A stretch of DNA of 9,869 nt, from the NCBI GenBank assembly GCA_038316335.1, contig JBBQAM010000088.1, forward strand, positions 1 to 9,869, given 5' to 3'. The notes under the pieces were generated by a model. It ran no database searches, had not been told where the DNA came from, and worked only from the letters and a program-made list of their open reading frames with translations. The translations under genes were made by a program, and so were the position numbers. Shown in pieces: positions 1 through 7,070 of the stretch (position 1 is its first letter; every line of letters starts with the position of its first letter). This stretch comes from JALHST01 sp038316335. GTDB lineage: Bacteria > Bacteroidota > Bacteroidia > Flavobacteriales > Flavobacteriaceae.

Positions 1-356
1 AATGGTGAATGGTCCTCTATTTTTAACTCGCCAAGTGTTTTATCTAAGTTGACCTGACCATTTTTCACATATTTGCCGTAGAGAATAGCCAACACACTTT
101 TTCTACACGATGCTATATAACTGTTTTCTTCTATATCCCCATATTCATATACAATTTGCCCTTTATGGACAATTACAAGTCCTGTAATGTTGGTACTATC
201 AATAATATAGCGATTAAAAACAGAACGCTCTGTTTCTCCCCAGCCCGTTTTTTCTGGATTTTTTTGTCTTGACCAATTGCTGTTAGGGTAAATTTGAGCT
301 TCACTTGTACAACTTAATAGAATCGAAGAAATTAATAATATTGTTGTGATTTTCAT
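1..356 (-). CDS. Serine hydrolase C, beta-lactamase-like lipoprotein (N-terminal part)
   Basis: Only the first 118 codons lie in the window; the gene continues past the left edge. I translated it by hand from the ATG at 356. The first 15 residues are hydrophobic and end in a lipobox (L-L-S-C16), so it is probably a lipoprotein exported and anchored by Cys16. Residues 59-75 look like the first strand pair of the beta-lactamase/penicillin-binding-protein fold, followed by an S-x-x-K motif (S83-C-R-K86) with the nucleophilic serine, then a helix and the family-typical L-D-K-T-L-G-E-L segment at 104-111. The reaction (beta-lactam, peptide or ester hydrolysis) cannot be predicted, because the later YxN and HxG/KTG motifs are outside the window. 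It lies 53 bp downstream of the DUF4386 gene on the same strand. It differs from hydrolases A and B in sequence and in having a lipoprotein signal. Confidence 0.85.
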   Translation of the reverse strand, partial: MKITTILLISSILLSCTSEAQIYPNSNWSRQKNPEKTGWGETERSVFNRYIIDSTNITGLVIVHKGQIVYEYGDIEENSYIASCRKSVLAILYGKYVKNGQVNLDKTLGELKIEDHSP

Positions 357-409
357 GATGCTTTTCAACTTTTTAGAATTCGTCTATTTTCCTTTGGCAT
401 CATTACTAG

Positions 410-1093
410 TTATTCCTTTGCTGGTCGTATTCCAAAAATTAATAAATATCCTATCATCCAGAATTCTCCAATTGTAGCCGGAACAGTTAAATAACCTGCA
501 AATGGGATTTCAATGCCGATGTAATTAATTGTAGTACTTAACAAATAGCCTATACCGCCAGCGATTAAGGTTCTGCCCAGCCATAAAGGCATCCTTTTTG
601 AACTCGTTATAATGTAGCCCATCGGGATAAGCCAAAGCCCAAAGAAAAGGCCGCCGACACCCCAAGCATTTGTAATTAAACTGCTTAAAAGTTCAATTAA
701 TAAAACTTTGTCTTCGGCGGTTTGGGTCGAACTTGCAATTTCGATAGCAGTACCCATTGAAATCGCACTAATTATTATGAATACGGAATTTATCATTCCC
801 CAAATGCCAAGTGTCCATGCTGCCCATTCGTTTATAGTTCTAAACAATTTATAAAAATACACTGCGGTAAGCGCCTGTGAAACAATAATTGCAAATTCCA
901 ATAGAAGTCTGGTTCTGGCAAGGGATTCAAGGTCAATCAGATTTGTTAACGTCTTCTGAGCGTCTTTTGGGTCAAATATTTGAGGATGAAATACTAGAAA
1001 TCCTAAAATCCCCGAAATTGCCATGGCTAAGTACCAAATCCCTGCTATTCTTGCTGTAGTTACTAATTTTATTTGTTTGTCATTTATGGTCAT
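410..1093 (-). CDS. DUF4386 family integral membrane protein
   Basis: A 227-residue, strongly hydrophobic protein with about six predicted membrane helices, roughly at residues 13-35, 62-82, 90-113, 130-162, 172-192 and 205-222. The pattern, with A-R-I-A-G-x-W-Y-L near the N-terminus, a cytoplasmic-looking Y-K-L-F-R segment after helix 2 and a C-terminal G-E-x-W-M-I-G-Y-L-L-I motif, matches the DUF4386 family as I know it; that family has no established function. I chose the ATG at 1093. The open frame continues upstream to a TTG at 1147, but that would overlap the preceding gene and add a charged tail unlike the family. The start lies 10 bp after the stop of the DUF6326 gene, so translational coupling is plausible. 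The two are both small membrane proteins of unknown role and probably form a functional pair, which is inference from adjacency. Confidence 0.88.
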   Translation of the reverse strand: MTINDKQIKLVTTARIAGIWYLAMAISGILGFLVFHPQIFDPKDAQKTLTNLIDLESLARTRLLLEFAIIVSQALTAVYFYKLFRTINEWAAWTLGIWGMINSVFIIISAISMGTAIEIASSTQTAEDKVLLIELLSSLITNAWGVGGLFFGLWLIPMGYIITSSKRMPLWLGRTLIAGGIGYLLSTTINYIGIEIPFAGYLTVPATIGEFWMIGYLLIFGIRPAKE

Positions 1094-1103
1094 AATTATA
1101 CAT

Positions 1104-1514
1104 TTAAAGTTTCCTTTCTTTAGGCCATTTCCAAGCATACCAAACAATTAAAGCAGTTATTATACTTTCTGTAAATGCTAAAAACACATAAAATAAGTAC
1201 CATTCGTTAGTTGAAATGGTTCCTATGGCCACCATCATTAGCGTAAATAAGGTTCCAAATATGATGTTAAGAATTCGGTTTATTTTTGGTTTAAGGATCA
1301 TTGATGCTGCAACCATTACTGAAGAAATTGCCAAAATTATTGATGCGATTAGTAATTTGGCTGGACTGTCCAAATTATTATCTCCTGTAATTAGGCTGTC
1401 AATTTTATCGGGTGTGTATAGTTCAAAATAATCACCATATAAATAGCAAAAGGTTGCTGAAGCCCACAATGCGGCAAGTTTAATTTTGATGTTGACTTTT
1501 GGATTTTCTAACAT
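1104..1514 (-). CDS. DUF6326 family small membrane protein (full-length copy)
   Basis: A 136-residue protein with about four membrane helices, near residues 12-32, 53-73, 80-102 and 105-129, and a basic C-terminus. The start M-L-E-N-P-K-V-N-I-K with L-A-A-L-W and Y-x-Y-G-D-Y-F-E-L-Y at 24-33 is the signature I associate with DUF6326, a family of unknown function seen in Bacteroidota. The length is normal for it. It follows serine hydrolase A by 49 bp and precedes DUF4386 by 10 bp on the same strand. Its first 35 codons and the roughly 47 bp upstream are repeated, with about 10% divergence, at 2892-3042 on the other side of hydrolase A. This copy is the intact one and presumably the functional one. 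Confidence 0.85.
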   Translation of the reverse strand: MLENPKVNIKIKLAALWASATFCYLYGDYFELYTPDKIDSLITGDNNLDSPAKLLIASIILAISSVMVAASMILKPKINRILNIIFGTLFTLMMVAIGTISTNEWYLFYVFLAFTESIITALIVWYAWKWPKERKL

Positions 1515-1561
1515 ATTCGTTTAGCTTTTATTATTCATTTTTGTTTGTACTTTTTATTAAG
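1411..1561 (-). repeat. Direct repeat copy 1 (5' end and upstream of DUF6326)
   Basis: This 151-bp segment matches 2892-3042 without gaps, with 15 mismatches counted by eye (about 90% identity) and a constant offset of 1481. It covers codons 1-35 of the full DUF6326 gene and the leader up to the stop of serine hydrolase A at 1564. The stretch at about 1477-1518, around the start codon, is identical in both copies. Both copies have the same orientation and bracket hydrolase A. Confidence 0.93.
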
Positions 1562-1563
1562 AT

Positions 1564-2847
1564 TTATTCCTTGCGAAAGCTTCCCTTTCTCTTTTTTCGC
1601 CATATAAGGATTATAATTAGAAGAACAGAAATCAACAATATGCCGATTGTTATCATGTTCACCATTTTTTCTTGAAGCATTTTAAACAAAAGAGTGTCTA
1701 CTTTTCCAGTTGTTAGAAAGACCCAATCACTAGCTAATTGTGTCGCTAAATTTGGATTTCCAGTTTCTAAAACAATTATTCCATTTCCAGTTACAGGATT
1801 AATACGAAGTGCAGTATTAATGGGAGGTGTACTACTTCCATCATGACCAATAATATATTCATCCTTTCCGATATCTACATAAAGAAATGTTCCTAAACCA
1901 TAAATTGCGGCGCCCATTATATCCCAATGTGATTCTTGCATTAACTTTAAGGAATTTTTATTGAGCGGCCTATCATTGGTTGCATTTTCCTTGTTTAAAA
2001 ACAGCATGAAAAATTTCTCTAAATCCGCTAAAGAGGTATACAATGATGTAGCCGCCAAAGAGGTGTAAAAAAAGTGTGGCGCTTTGGTTTCGTCTTCGTT
2101 ATAGAATTCACATAAATTACTATTTAGAGAGTCCGACCATTTATATGTCGACTCTGTCATATTTAACGGGATAAATAAATTTTCTTTCATAAACCCATCA
2201 AATGATTGTCCACTTCTTTCCTCAACCAATAATTGCAAGAGTGTAAATCCTCCCCCAGAATATTCCCAACTAGAATTAGGCTCGATTCCAACGCTTACTT
2301 CTCCACTTTTTCCTTCATCGGCGTCGGAAGCTTTTGTTAAAGAGGCTTCTAAAGTTTGGACAGAATCTTGGGTCTCAAATCCTGAATAGCCAAGCCCGTC
2401 CGTAAGTCCAGCAGTATGACTTAGCAGGCGCCGTACAGTTACTTGTTCATTATCAAATTCACTTGGAGGTAATTGCCATCTGGTTAAATATTGACCCACA
2501 GGAGTGTCTAAATCAATCTTTCCTAATTCTCGTAACTTCATGATTCCCGTAGCGGAAACGAATTTGGATAAAGAAGCTACTTGAAAAATTGTATTCCTGT
2601 CAACCGCTTTTCCTTCTGAATAAAAGATTTCCTCTTCTATCTCACCATCTTTAATAATTGCCATAGCGAAGTTTCCGACAAACTCGTTTTCAATTTCTTT
2701 ATTGACAGCATCGACAAAAGATTGCGTATCTGTTTTCTCGGTAATAGGTGTATGCCACCAACCATTTAAACTTCCATAAAAGCAGATAAAAACCCATAAA
2801 ATAGATGCTATTAAAATAATGAATGTGTATTTTATAATTCTTTTCAT
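1564..2847 (-). CDS. Serine hydrolase A, membrane-anchored beta-lactamase/PBP-like protein
   Basis: A 427-residue class C beta-lactamase-like (AmpC/EstB-type) serine hydrolase. An N-terminal membrane segment lies at about 4-24 and a second at about 397-416 followed by basic residues, so the catalytic domain (about 40-385) is probably held outside the inner membrane at both ends. Visible motifs are S92-L-S-K95 (SxxK, nucleophile and base), Y196-S-G198 in place of the usual YxN, and H335-D-G337 in place of KTG. A Y-S-G second motif with H-x-G is typical of esterase or peptidase-like members rather than true beta-lactamases, so antibiotic resistance should not be assumed; the substrate is unknown. 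The ATG at 2847 is 13 bp after the stop of the truncated DUF6326 ORF. The gene sits between the two DUF6326 repeats, which suggests it arrived as an insertion. It is clearly different from hydrolase B. Confidence 0.9.
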   Translation of the reverse strand: MKRIIKYTFIILIASILWVFICFYGSLNGWWHTPITEKTDTQSFVDAVNKEIENEFVGNFAMAIIKDGEIEEEIFYSEGKAVDRNTIFQVASLSKFVSATGIMKLRELGKIDLDTPVGQYLTRWQLPPSEFDNEQVTVRRLLSHTAGLTDGLGYSGFETQDSVQTLEASLTKASDADEGKSGEVSVGIEPNSSWEYSGGGFTLLQLLVEERSGQSFDGFMKENLFIPLNMTESTYKWSDSLNSNLCEFYNEDETKAPHFFYTSLAATSLYTSLADLEKFFMLFLNKENATNDRPLNKNSLKLMQESHWDIMGAAIYGLGTFLYVDIGKDEYIIGHDGSSTPPINTALRINPVTGNGIIVLETGNPNLATQLASDWVFLTTGKVDTLLFKMLQEKMVNMITIGILLISVLLIIILIWRKKRKGSFRKE

Positions 2848-2860
2848 TGATTACGTTTTT

Positions 2861-2995
2861 TTAGTATAATCTGGACGAATGACCGCCAACAGGCGTGTAT
2901 AGCTCAAAATAATCGCCATATAAATAACAGAAGGTTGTAGAAACCCACAATGCAGCCAGTTTAATTTTGATGTTGACTTTTGGATTTTCTAACAT
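2861..2995 (-). pseudogene. Truncated DUF6326 copy (44 codons)
   Basis: Starting at the ATG at 2995, the first 35 residues match the full DUF6326 protein with two changes (A18V and A20T). After Y-T-P the sequence switches to nine unrelated residues (V-G-G-H-S-S-R-L-Y) and a TAA stop at 2861. Helices 2-4 of the family are missing, so it is very unlikely to work as a normal DUF6326 protein. The reading frame is open and its leader is conserved, so it may still be translated. Its stop is 13 bp before the start of serine hydrolase A, so it could act as a coupling ORF for that gene. It is best read as a stump left by a recombination or insertion event. Confidence 0.85.
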
Positions 2996-3042
2996 ATTCA
3001 TTCAGCTTTTATGGTTCATTTTTGTGTGTACTTTTTATTAAG
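2892..3042 (-). repeat. Direct repeat copy 2 (5' end and upstream of truncated DUF6326)
   Basis: This is the partner of 1411-1561. The match ends sharply on the left at codon 35 of DUF6326, where the truncated ORF goes into unrelated sequence, and on the right at 3042, 18 bp before the stop of serine hydrolase B. Many differences fall at third codon positions, and only two change an amino acid, so the copies probably diverged under selection in different genomes or for some time before being placed together. Confidence 0.93.
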
Positions 3043-3059
3043 GGACGGTTTTGATAAAC

Positions 3060-4118
3060 CTATTTATGATGTTTCCGTTTTTTTCTTCTCAAAATTTTTA
3101 CAATACGATTGTATTCGATCTCCGATAAATTCCAAGAATATCCACCACTCGTGTTTACAAACTGAACGACCACGGCATCAATATCTTTGTGATACTCGGC
3201 AATACTTGAGTACCCGGGCAATAGTCCCGTATGGCCATATTCATAAATAGATGAATAAATCGTTTGTTCCTTGTCATTTAGCAATGAGCCATCGTTCAAT
3301 GCCCTCAAGAATATACCCACATCCTCGGCAGTGGCTACCATTGAGCCGCTCGGGTTAATAAAATCATTATATTTTAAATCGCCATCAAAACCTACATCAT
3401 ACCCACTCATTACATCGTCTAAATCAACCTCCTTCAGTAAACTGTAGGTATTGTGCAACCCCAACGGCATCAAAATTTCCCGTTTGATATATTCATGATG
3501 GCTATATCCCAAAGTTTTATCGAGGATTTCGCCCAGCAACAAATAATTCGTATTCGAATAACTATATTTTGAACCAGGGTCAAAGTCGGCAGGTCGATCC
3601 AGCACCAAATCAAGCGATTCCTTACTGCTTTTCGAATAATCTTTTTCCCAAAAACCGGGAGTGTCGGTATAGTTAGGGATGCCACTCCGATGTTGCACCA
3701 TCATTCTCAAAGTGATTTTATCGGCATTTTCAATGCGTCCCAAAAGTTCCGGTAGGTAATCTGCAAGCGTATTATCCAAGGACAATCGGTTTTCATTTAC
3801 CAATTTAGCGACGGCCACGGCAACATATAACTTGCTGATACTGGCAATTTTGAACAAAGCATGTGGATCGGTCGGTATCTTGTTCTCTCTATTTTTATAA
3901 CCGGCGGCGTAAAGGGCAGGGGGTTTGCCAGCCTCGTCCACATAAACGATCATGCCATCCAATCCAAGCCCAATCGCTTCATCCACTTGTTCCTGAACCG
4001 TCTCGGGCAAAGGGAAGATCCAAGCCTTTACCAAAATCCATGGCACGAAATACAGGGAACCTATGCTCGCCACAATAAATACGATTCTGAGTGTTTTCTT
4101 TATTTGTTTCTTGGTCAT
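3060..4118 (-). CDS. Serine hydrolase B, D-alanyl-D-alanine carboxypeptidase-like beta-lactamase fold
   Basis: A 352-residue serine hydrolase with an N-terminal membrane anchor or uncleaved signal at about 10-31 and a catalytic domain from about 40 to 340 in the periplasm. The three active-site motifs are canonical: S93-I-S-K96 (SxxK), Y187-S-N189 (YxN) and H296-T-G298 (the KTG equivalent, in Y-G-H-T-G). The order and spacing are those of the class C beta-lactamase / R61-type D,D-peptidase group, so a role on peptidoglycan peptides or a related amide or ester is likely; the substrate is not predictable. The C-terminus is very basic (R-R-K-K-R-K). I used the ATG at 4118; the frame is open to a TTG at 4142, but the extra eight residues are not needed. 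It follows the DUF6090 gene by 39 bp. Its base composition looks more G+C-rich than hydrolases A and C. Confidence 0.9.
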   Translation of the reverse strand: MTKKQIKKTLRIVFIVASIGSLYFVPWILVKAWIFPLPETVQEQVDEAIGLGLDGMIVYVDEAGKPPALYAAGYKNRENKIPTDPHALFKIASISKLYVAVAVAKLVNENRLSLDNTLADYLPELLGRIENADKITLRMMVQHRSGIPNYTDTPGFWEKDYSKSSKESLDLVLDRPADFDPGSKYSYSNTNYLLLGEILDKTLGYSHHEYIKREILMPLGLHNTYSLLKEVDLDDVMSGYDVGFDGDLKYNDFINPSGSMVATAEDVGIFLRALNDGSLLNDKEQTIYSSIYEYGHTGLLPGYSSIAEYHKDIDAVVVQFVNTSGGYSWNLSEIEYNRIVKILRRKKRKHHK

Positions 4119-4157
4119 TTTTTCATTGCTAGCGTTTGGCAAATGGATCGAAAGAAT

Positions 4158-4922
4158 TTAATCATCAACAATAGCATCTATTTCCTCGATGACGTTTTCA
4201 CCTAAATCTTCTAATTGATTATACAAATCAATCATGGTATCAAACTGCCAGGCTGCTAAACTAATAACGTTTCGATAGGGGGCAGCCGATGTATATGCTG
4301 CAAAATCCTCAAAATACTCAGCTTGTGTTGTTGCCCTTATTTTTAGGGAGTCGGGGGGCACAAAAGCGTAAGCGAGCATCAAAGACCTATCGAACTGAGT
4401 GGAAAGATACGCCTGCTGACTTTTTGCATAATCATTATAACTTCTTTCGCTTGCTGCAATTTCGTCTATTAAACTATGGTATCTGGTTAAAAGGGAATCT
4501 AGGGGCGTATTGTTGATCTTACCAAAATAGTCTGAATTTTTTAATGCCTCATACCCCCCGGCATTCGGTTTAAAATATAAATCTGCAAAGGCGAACCCAC
4601 TGGCCATAAAAAGAATAAGGTTCTCGTCTTCTGTCTTATTGAGGATGCTTACACGGGCCTTTTTACAAAGCTCGGCTATTTGTGTTCTACCCCTTTTTAT
4701 AGAGTCCAGTTTATAAAGGTCTTCTATTGTGTGAGATTTGATCTTGACCAAATACTCTTTTAAAGCATGGTTATCCTTTTTGGATTGGTTCCAATTGTTG
4801 ATTTGTAAGGCAATCAAAATACCTATAACAACCAATACTATTTCACCAATGGCATAAATAAAATATTTACTGAACTTATTTTCTGGAAGGTTTTTTTGAC
4901 GGATTTTTCTAAATATTTTCAT
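4158..4922 (-). CDS. DUF6090 family single-pass membrane protein
   Basis: A 254-residue protein with the hallmark DUF6090 N-terminus: a basic M-K-I-F-R-K-I-R-Q-K start, then N-K-F-S-K-Y, then one membrane helix at about 21-40 containing A-I-G-E-I-x-L-V-V-I-G-I-L-I-A-L-Q, ending in I-N-N-W-N. The rest (about 45-254) is soluble, mainly helical and acidic at the C-terminus, and by the positive-inside rule faces the periplasm. The family is abundant and multi-copy in Flavobacteriia, with no known function. The length is typical. The gene starts 24 bp after the stop of the oxidoreductase gene and lies 39 bp before hydrolase B, so co-transcription is likely. Nothing in the sequence suggests an enzymatic role. 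Confidence 0.88.
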   Translation of the reverse strand: MKIFRKIRQKNLPENKFSKYFIYAIGEIVLVVIGILIALQINNWNQSKKDNHALKEYLVKIKSHTIEDLYKLDSIKRGRTQIAELCKKARVSILNKTEDENLILFMASGFAFADLYFKPNAGGYEALKNSDYFGKINNTPLDSLLTRYHSLIDEIAASERSYNDYAKSQQAYLSTQFDRSLMLAYAFVPPDSLKIRATTQAEYFEDFAAYTSAAPYRNVISLAAWQFDTMIDLYNQLEDLGENVIEEIDAIVDD

Positions 4923-4946
4923 AATTAGCTATTGTTAGGTCAAGCA

Positions 4947-5885
4947 TTACACATCGTTTCCATTTTGCTGCAGTATTTCAATCACGACATTGCCTCTTTT
5001 TCGCCCTGAATCAACATATTCATGAGCACTTACGATTTCATTGAGCGCAAAGGTTTTGTCAATAAATGGAGTTAGCTTTCCCTGCTCCGCAAGTTCCTTT
5101 ATTTTCTCAAGGTACTCAGTTTTCCCTGTGGTCAGCATTTTGATCGTGACGAACTTACCTCCGTCGTTCAAAACTTTTTTTGCCTTGGCCTTGGTGGTCT
5201 TTCCAACGGCATCAAAAACGATATCGAATTTTTGGTTGCCCTCGGAATAGTCCTCTTTCTTATAATCGATTACCTTTTCCGCGCCAAGGGATTTAACCAT
5301 TTCAACATTGGAGCCGCTACAAACGCCCGTGACCGTTTTGCCTTGCTGGTTTGCAAGTTGCACGGCATAACTGCCAACACTTCCGGAAGCTCCATAAACC
5401 AACACCTTTTTTCCACTTTTCAGATCGCCTTTCTCAAAAAGGTATAGCGCGGTCATGACTCCTATGGGTAAAGCAGCCGCTTCTTTAAAGTTAAGATTTT
5501 CCGGTTTTAGGGCTACCACACCATTTTTCCGTTCTTGTGGCAAGCAGATATATTCCGCATAGGAGCCCGTTTTGAGCATTGTGGTAGTTCCGAATATTGA
5601 ATCTCCCACCTTAAATTTTGTAACGTTTTTTCCGATTGCTTCTACCGTACCGGCCAATTCATGTCCTAAAATCTTTTTCTTAGGTTTGAACAATCCGAAT
5701 ATCAATCGTGCCGGAAGCCAGAACAAGGGCGGGAAATCCGAACCTCGCAACCGCACATCGCCCGAAGTGACCGTTGCTGCGTGAATTTTAACGAGCATCT
5801 CATCATCTTTCGGCTTTGGTTTTTCTATTTCTTTAACTTCAAGGACGTTTGGCGGACCGTATTTATTATAGACTACTGCTTTCAT
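4947..5885 (-). CDS. NAD(P)-dependent MDR-superfamily oxidoreductase (quinone oxidoreductase-like)
   Basis: A 312-residue medium-chain dehydrogenase/reductase. The N-terminal GroES-like domain (about 1-125) carries the family motif G74-H-E-L-A-G-T-V-E-A-I-G, but the zinc-binding cysteines of true alcohol dehydrogenases are absent. The Rossmann domain (about 130-270) shows G165-A-S-G-S-V-G171, the AxxGxxG-type NADPH loop of zeta-crystallin/quinone reductase relatives. It therefore probably reduces a quinone, enone or other activated alkene in the cytoplasm; the substrate is unknown. I chose the ATG at 5885 (M-K-A-V-V-Y-N-K-Y-G, a classic MDR start) and not the TTG at 5927, whose extra 14 residues have no family counterpart. 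Its neighbours, an acyltransferase 68 bp upstream and DUF6090 downstream, share the strand but suggest no clear pathway. Confidence 0.92.
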   Translation of the reverse strand: MKAVVYNKYGPPNVLEVKEIEKPKPKDDEMLVKIHAATVTSGDVRLRGSDFPPLFWLPARLIFGLFKPKKKILGHELAGTVEAIGKNVTKFKVGDSIFGTTTMLKTGSYAEYICLPQERKNGVVALKPENLNFKEAAALPIGVMTALYLFEKGDLKSGKKVLVYGASGSVGSYAVQLANQQGKTVTGVCSGSNVEMVKSLGAEKVIDYKKEDYSEGNQKFDIVFDAVGKTTKAKAKKVLNDGGKFVTIKMLTTGKTEYLEKIKELAEQGKLTPFIDKTFALNEIVSAHEYVDSGRKRGNVVIEILQQNGNDV

Positions 5886-5953
5886 ATTACTATATTTCTT
5901 ATTGTGGATAATTCTAGTTTCAATCAAATTGAAGAATTCAATTTGCTGGATTC

Positions 5954-7048
5954 TCAGCTGAGGTTCGAAGTCGAAGTTTTAACCTTTTCATTTTTTTTAT
6001 AGGTCCATTTCAATCCGAACAAAGGCCGTAAGAAACCAATCCTTCTAATGATAAATTCATATATGACATAGCAACCTACACCCGTAAAAGCTACAATACC
6101 TATGAATTTCAATAAGATAGGGATTTCCAATGGCAATATGAATAGTGCACCTGAGTACAACACAAACATGTGAATGATATAAACGGGATACGCGGCCTGG
6201 CTTAAGTAACTTAGGGTTTTACTTGGTTTGTTCATGTACTTATAACCAAAACCGAATACCGTAAAAATCCAGCAATTGGATTCAATAGCCATGAGATACC
6301 CAGGGGCTTCAGTCCCAAATTTAATAAATCGAATCCCGTACAGTAGGATGGCCAAGCCAGCATACCACCATCGCCATTTTAAAACGGTTTGCCAGAAAGT
6401 TTTGCCGCTGTACACAAAAAGAAAGCCGCAAAAGAAGGCAAGAAACCCATTAAAAAAGCCATGCCAAGTCTGGGCATACAAGACAAATAGCTGGGGCTTT
6501 ACCAACAAAACCTCAATGACAAAGAATAGGGACATCAACAAAGGGCCGCTAGGGTGGCTCATTAGCACCGATAACGCTCTTTTGATTTTACCGTCCTCGT
6601 GTTTCTTTAGATAGTAAAAAAGCGGCAAAAGCAAGAGTACATATACAAAGATATTCCCCAAGAACCATAAATGGCTTTGATTGGCATAATAGCCCGAGGG
6701 CATATTATAGTATTTCTGAAAAATAAACATGTGCAACGGAACGATGGCCACCATGCCAAAGATGAAGGGCAACAAAATTCGTTTTGTTCGCTCCTGAAGC
6801 AATTGCTTCCAGTTTCGTTTGCGCATTGCGAAATAGCACCCCATACCGGAGACATAAAATAAAAGTGGAATTCGCCAGACGTTGAGCATGGTCATCGGTT
6901 TCCATAGTCCCTCCAAGGGTTCATCGCTTTTTATAAAGCCAATGAACAATGCCCAGGGTTGAAAAATGATGGCTATATGATAGATAAGCAATAAACCAAT
7001 GGCAATAACCCGTAACCAATCGATATCATATCTTCTTTCTGTTGTCAT
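5954..7048 (-). CDS. Acyltransferase-3 family membrane protein (OpgC/MdoC-like)
   Basis: A 364-residue polytopic protein with about ten hydrophobic segments. It opens with the acyltransferase-3 signature D10-W-L-R13 ... H24, where the R-x10-H pair at the first helix is thought to be catalytic. Later come F-Y-V-S-G-M (64-69), a basic loop with R87-T-K-R90 before L-L-P-F, and a late P288-V-Y-I-I-H293 motif. The family moves acyl groups, often O-acetyl or succinyl, onto sugars, glycans or lipids at the membrane. The closest style is the OpgC/MdoC-like group in Bacteroidota, but the acceptor cannot be read from the sequence. It starts 22 bp after the ankyrin gene's stop, so the two are probably co-transcribed and could modify or sit in the same envelope compartment. 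The basic, Ser/Thr-rich C-terminal tail (about 350-364) looks cytoplasmic. Confidence 0.9.
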   Translation of the reverse strand: MTTERRYDIDWLRVIAIGLLLIYHIAIIFQPWALFIGFIKSDEPLEGLWKPMTMLNVWRIPLLFYVSGMGCYFAMRKRNWKQLLQERTKRILLPFIFGMVAIVPLHMFIFQKYYNMPSGYYANQSHLWFLGNIFVYVLLLLPLFYYLKKHEDGKIKRALSVLMSHPSGPLLMSLFFVIEVLLVKPQLFVLYAQTWHGFFNGFLAFFCGFLFVYSGKTFWQTVLKWRWWYAGLAILLYGIRFIKFGTEAPGYLMAIESNCWIFTVFGFGYKYMNKPSKTLSYLSQAAYPVYIIHMFVLYSGALFILPLEIPILLKFIGIVAFTGVGCYVIYEFIIRRIGFLRPLFGLKWTYKKNEKVKTSTSNLS

Positions 7049-7070
7049 TGTGGTATTAATCTTAAATTGA

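Noticed and set aside
1094..1147. N-terminal extension of the DUF4386 gene to a TTG at 1147
   Set aside because: It would overlap the DUF6326 gene and adds a charged tail; the ATG at 1093 fits the family and the 10-bp spacing.
1411..3042. Direct repeats as ends of an insertion sequence
   Set aside because: They are direct, not inverted, they contain coding sequence of a normal gene, and no transposase lies between them.
3011..4205. Plus-strand open frames opposite serine hydrolase B
   Set aside because: They mirror a gene with three intact catalytic motifs; their sequences are low quality and have no recognisable domains.
5886..5927. N-terminal extension of the oxidoreductase to a TTG at 5927
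   Set aside because: M-K-A-V-V-Y at 5885 is the standard start of this family; the extra residues match nothing.
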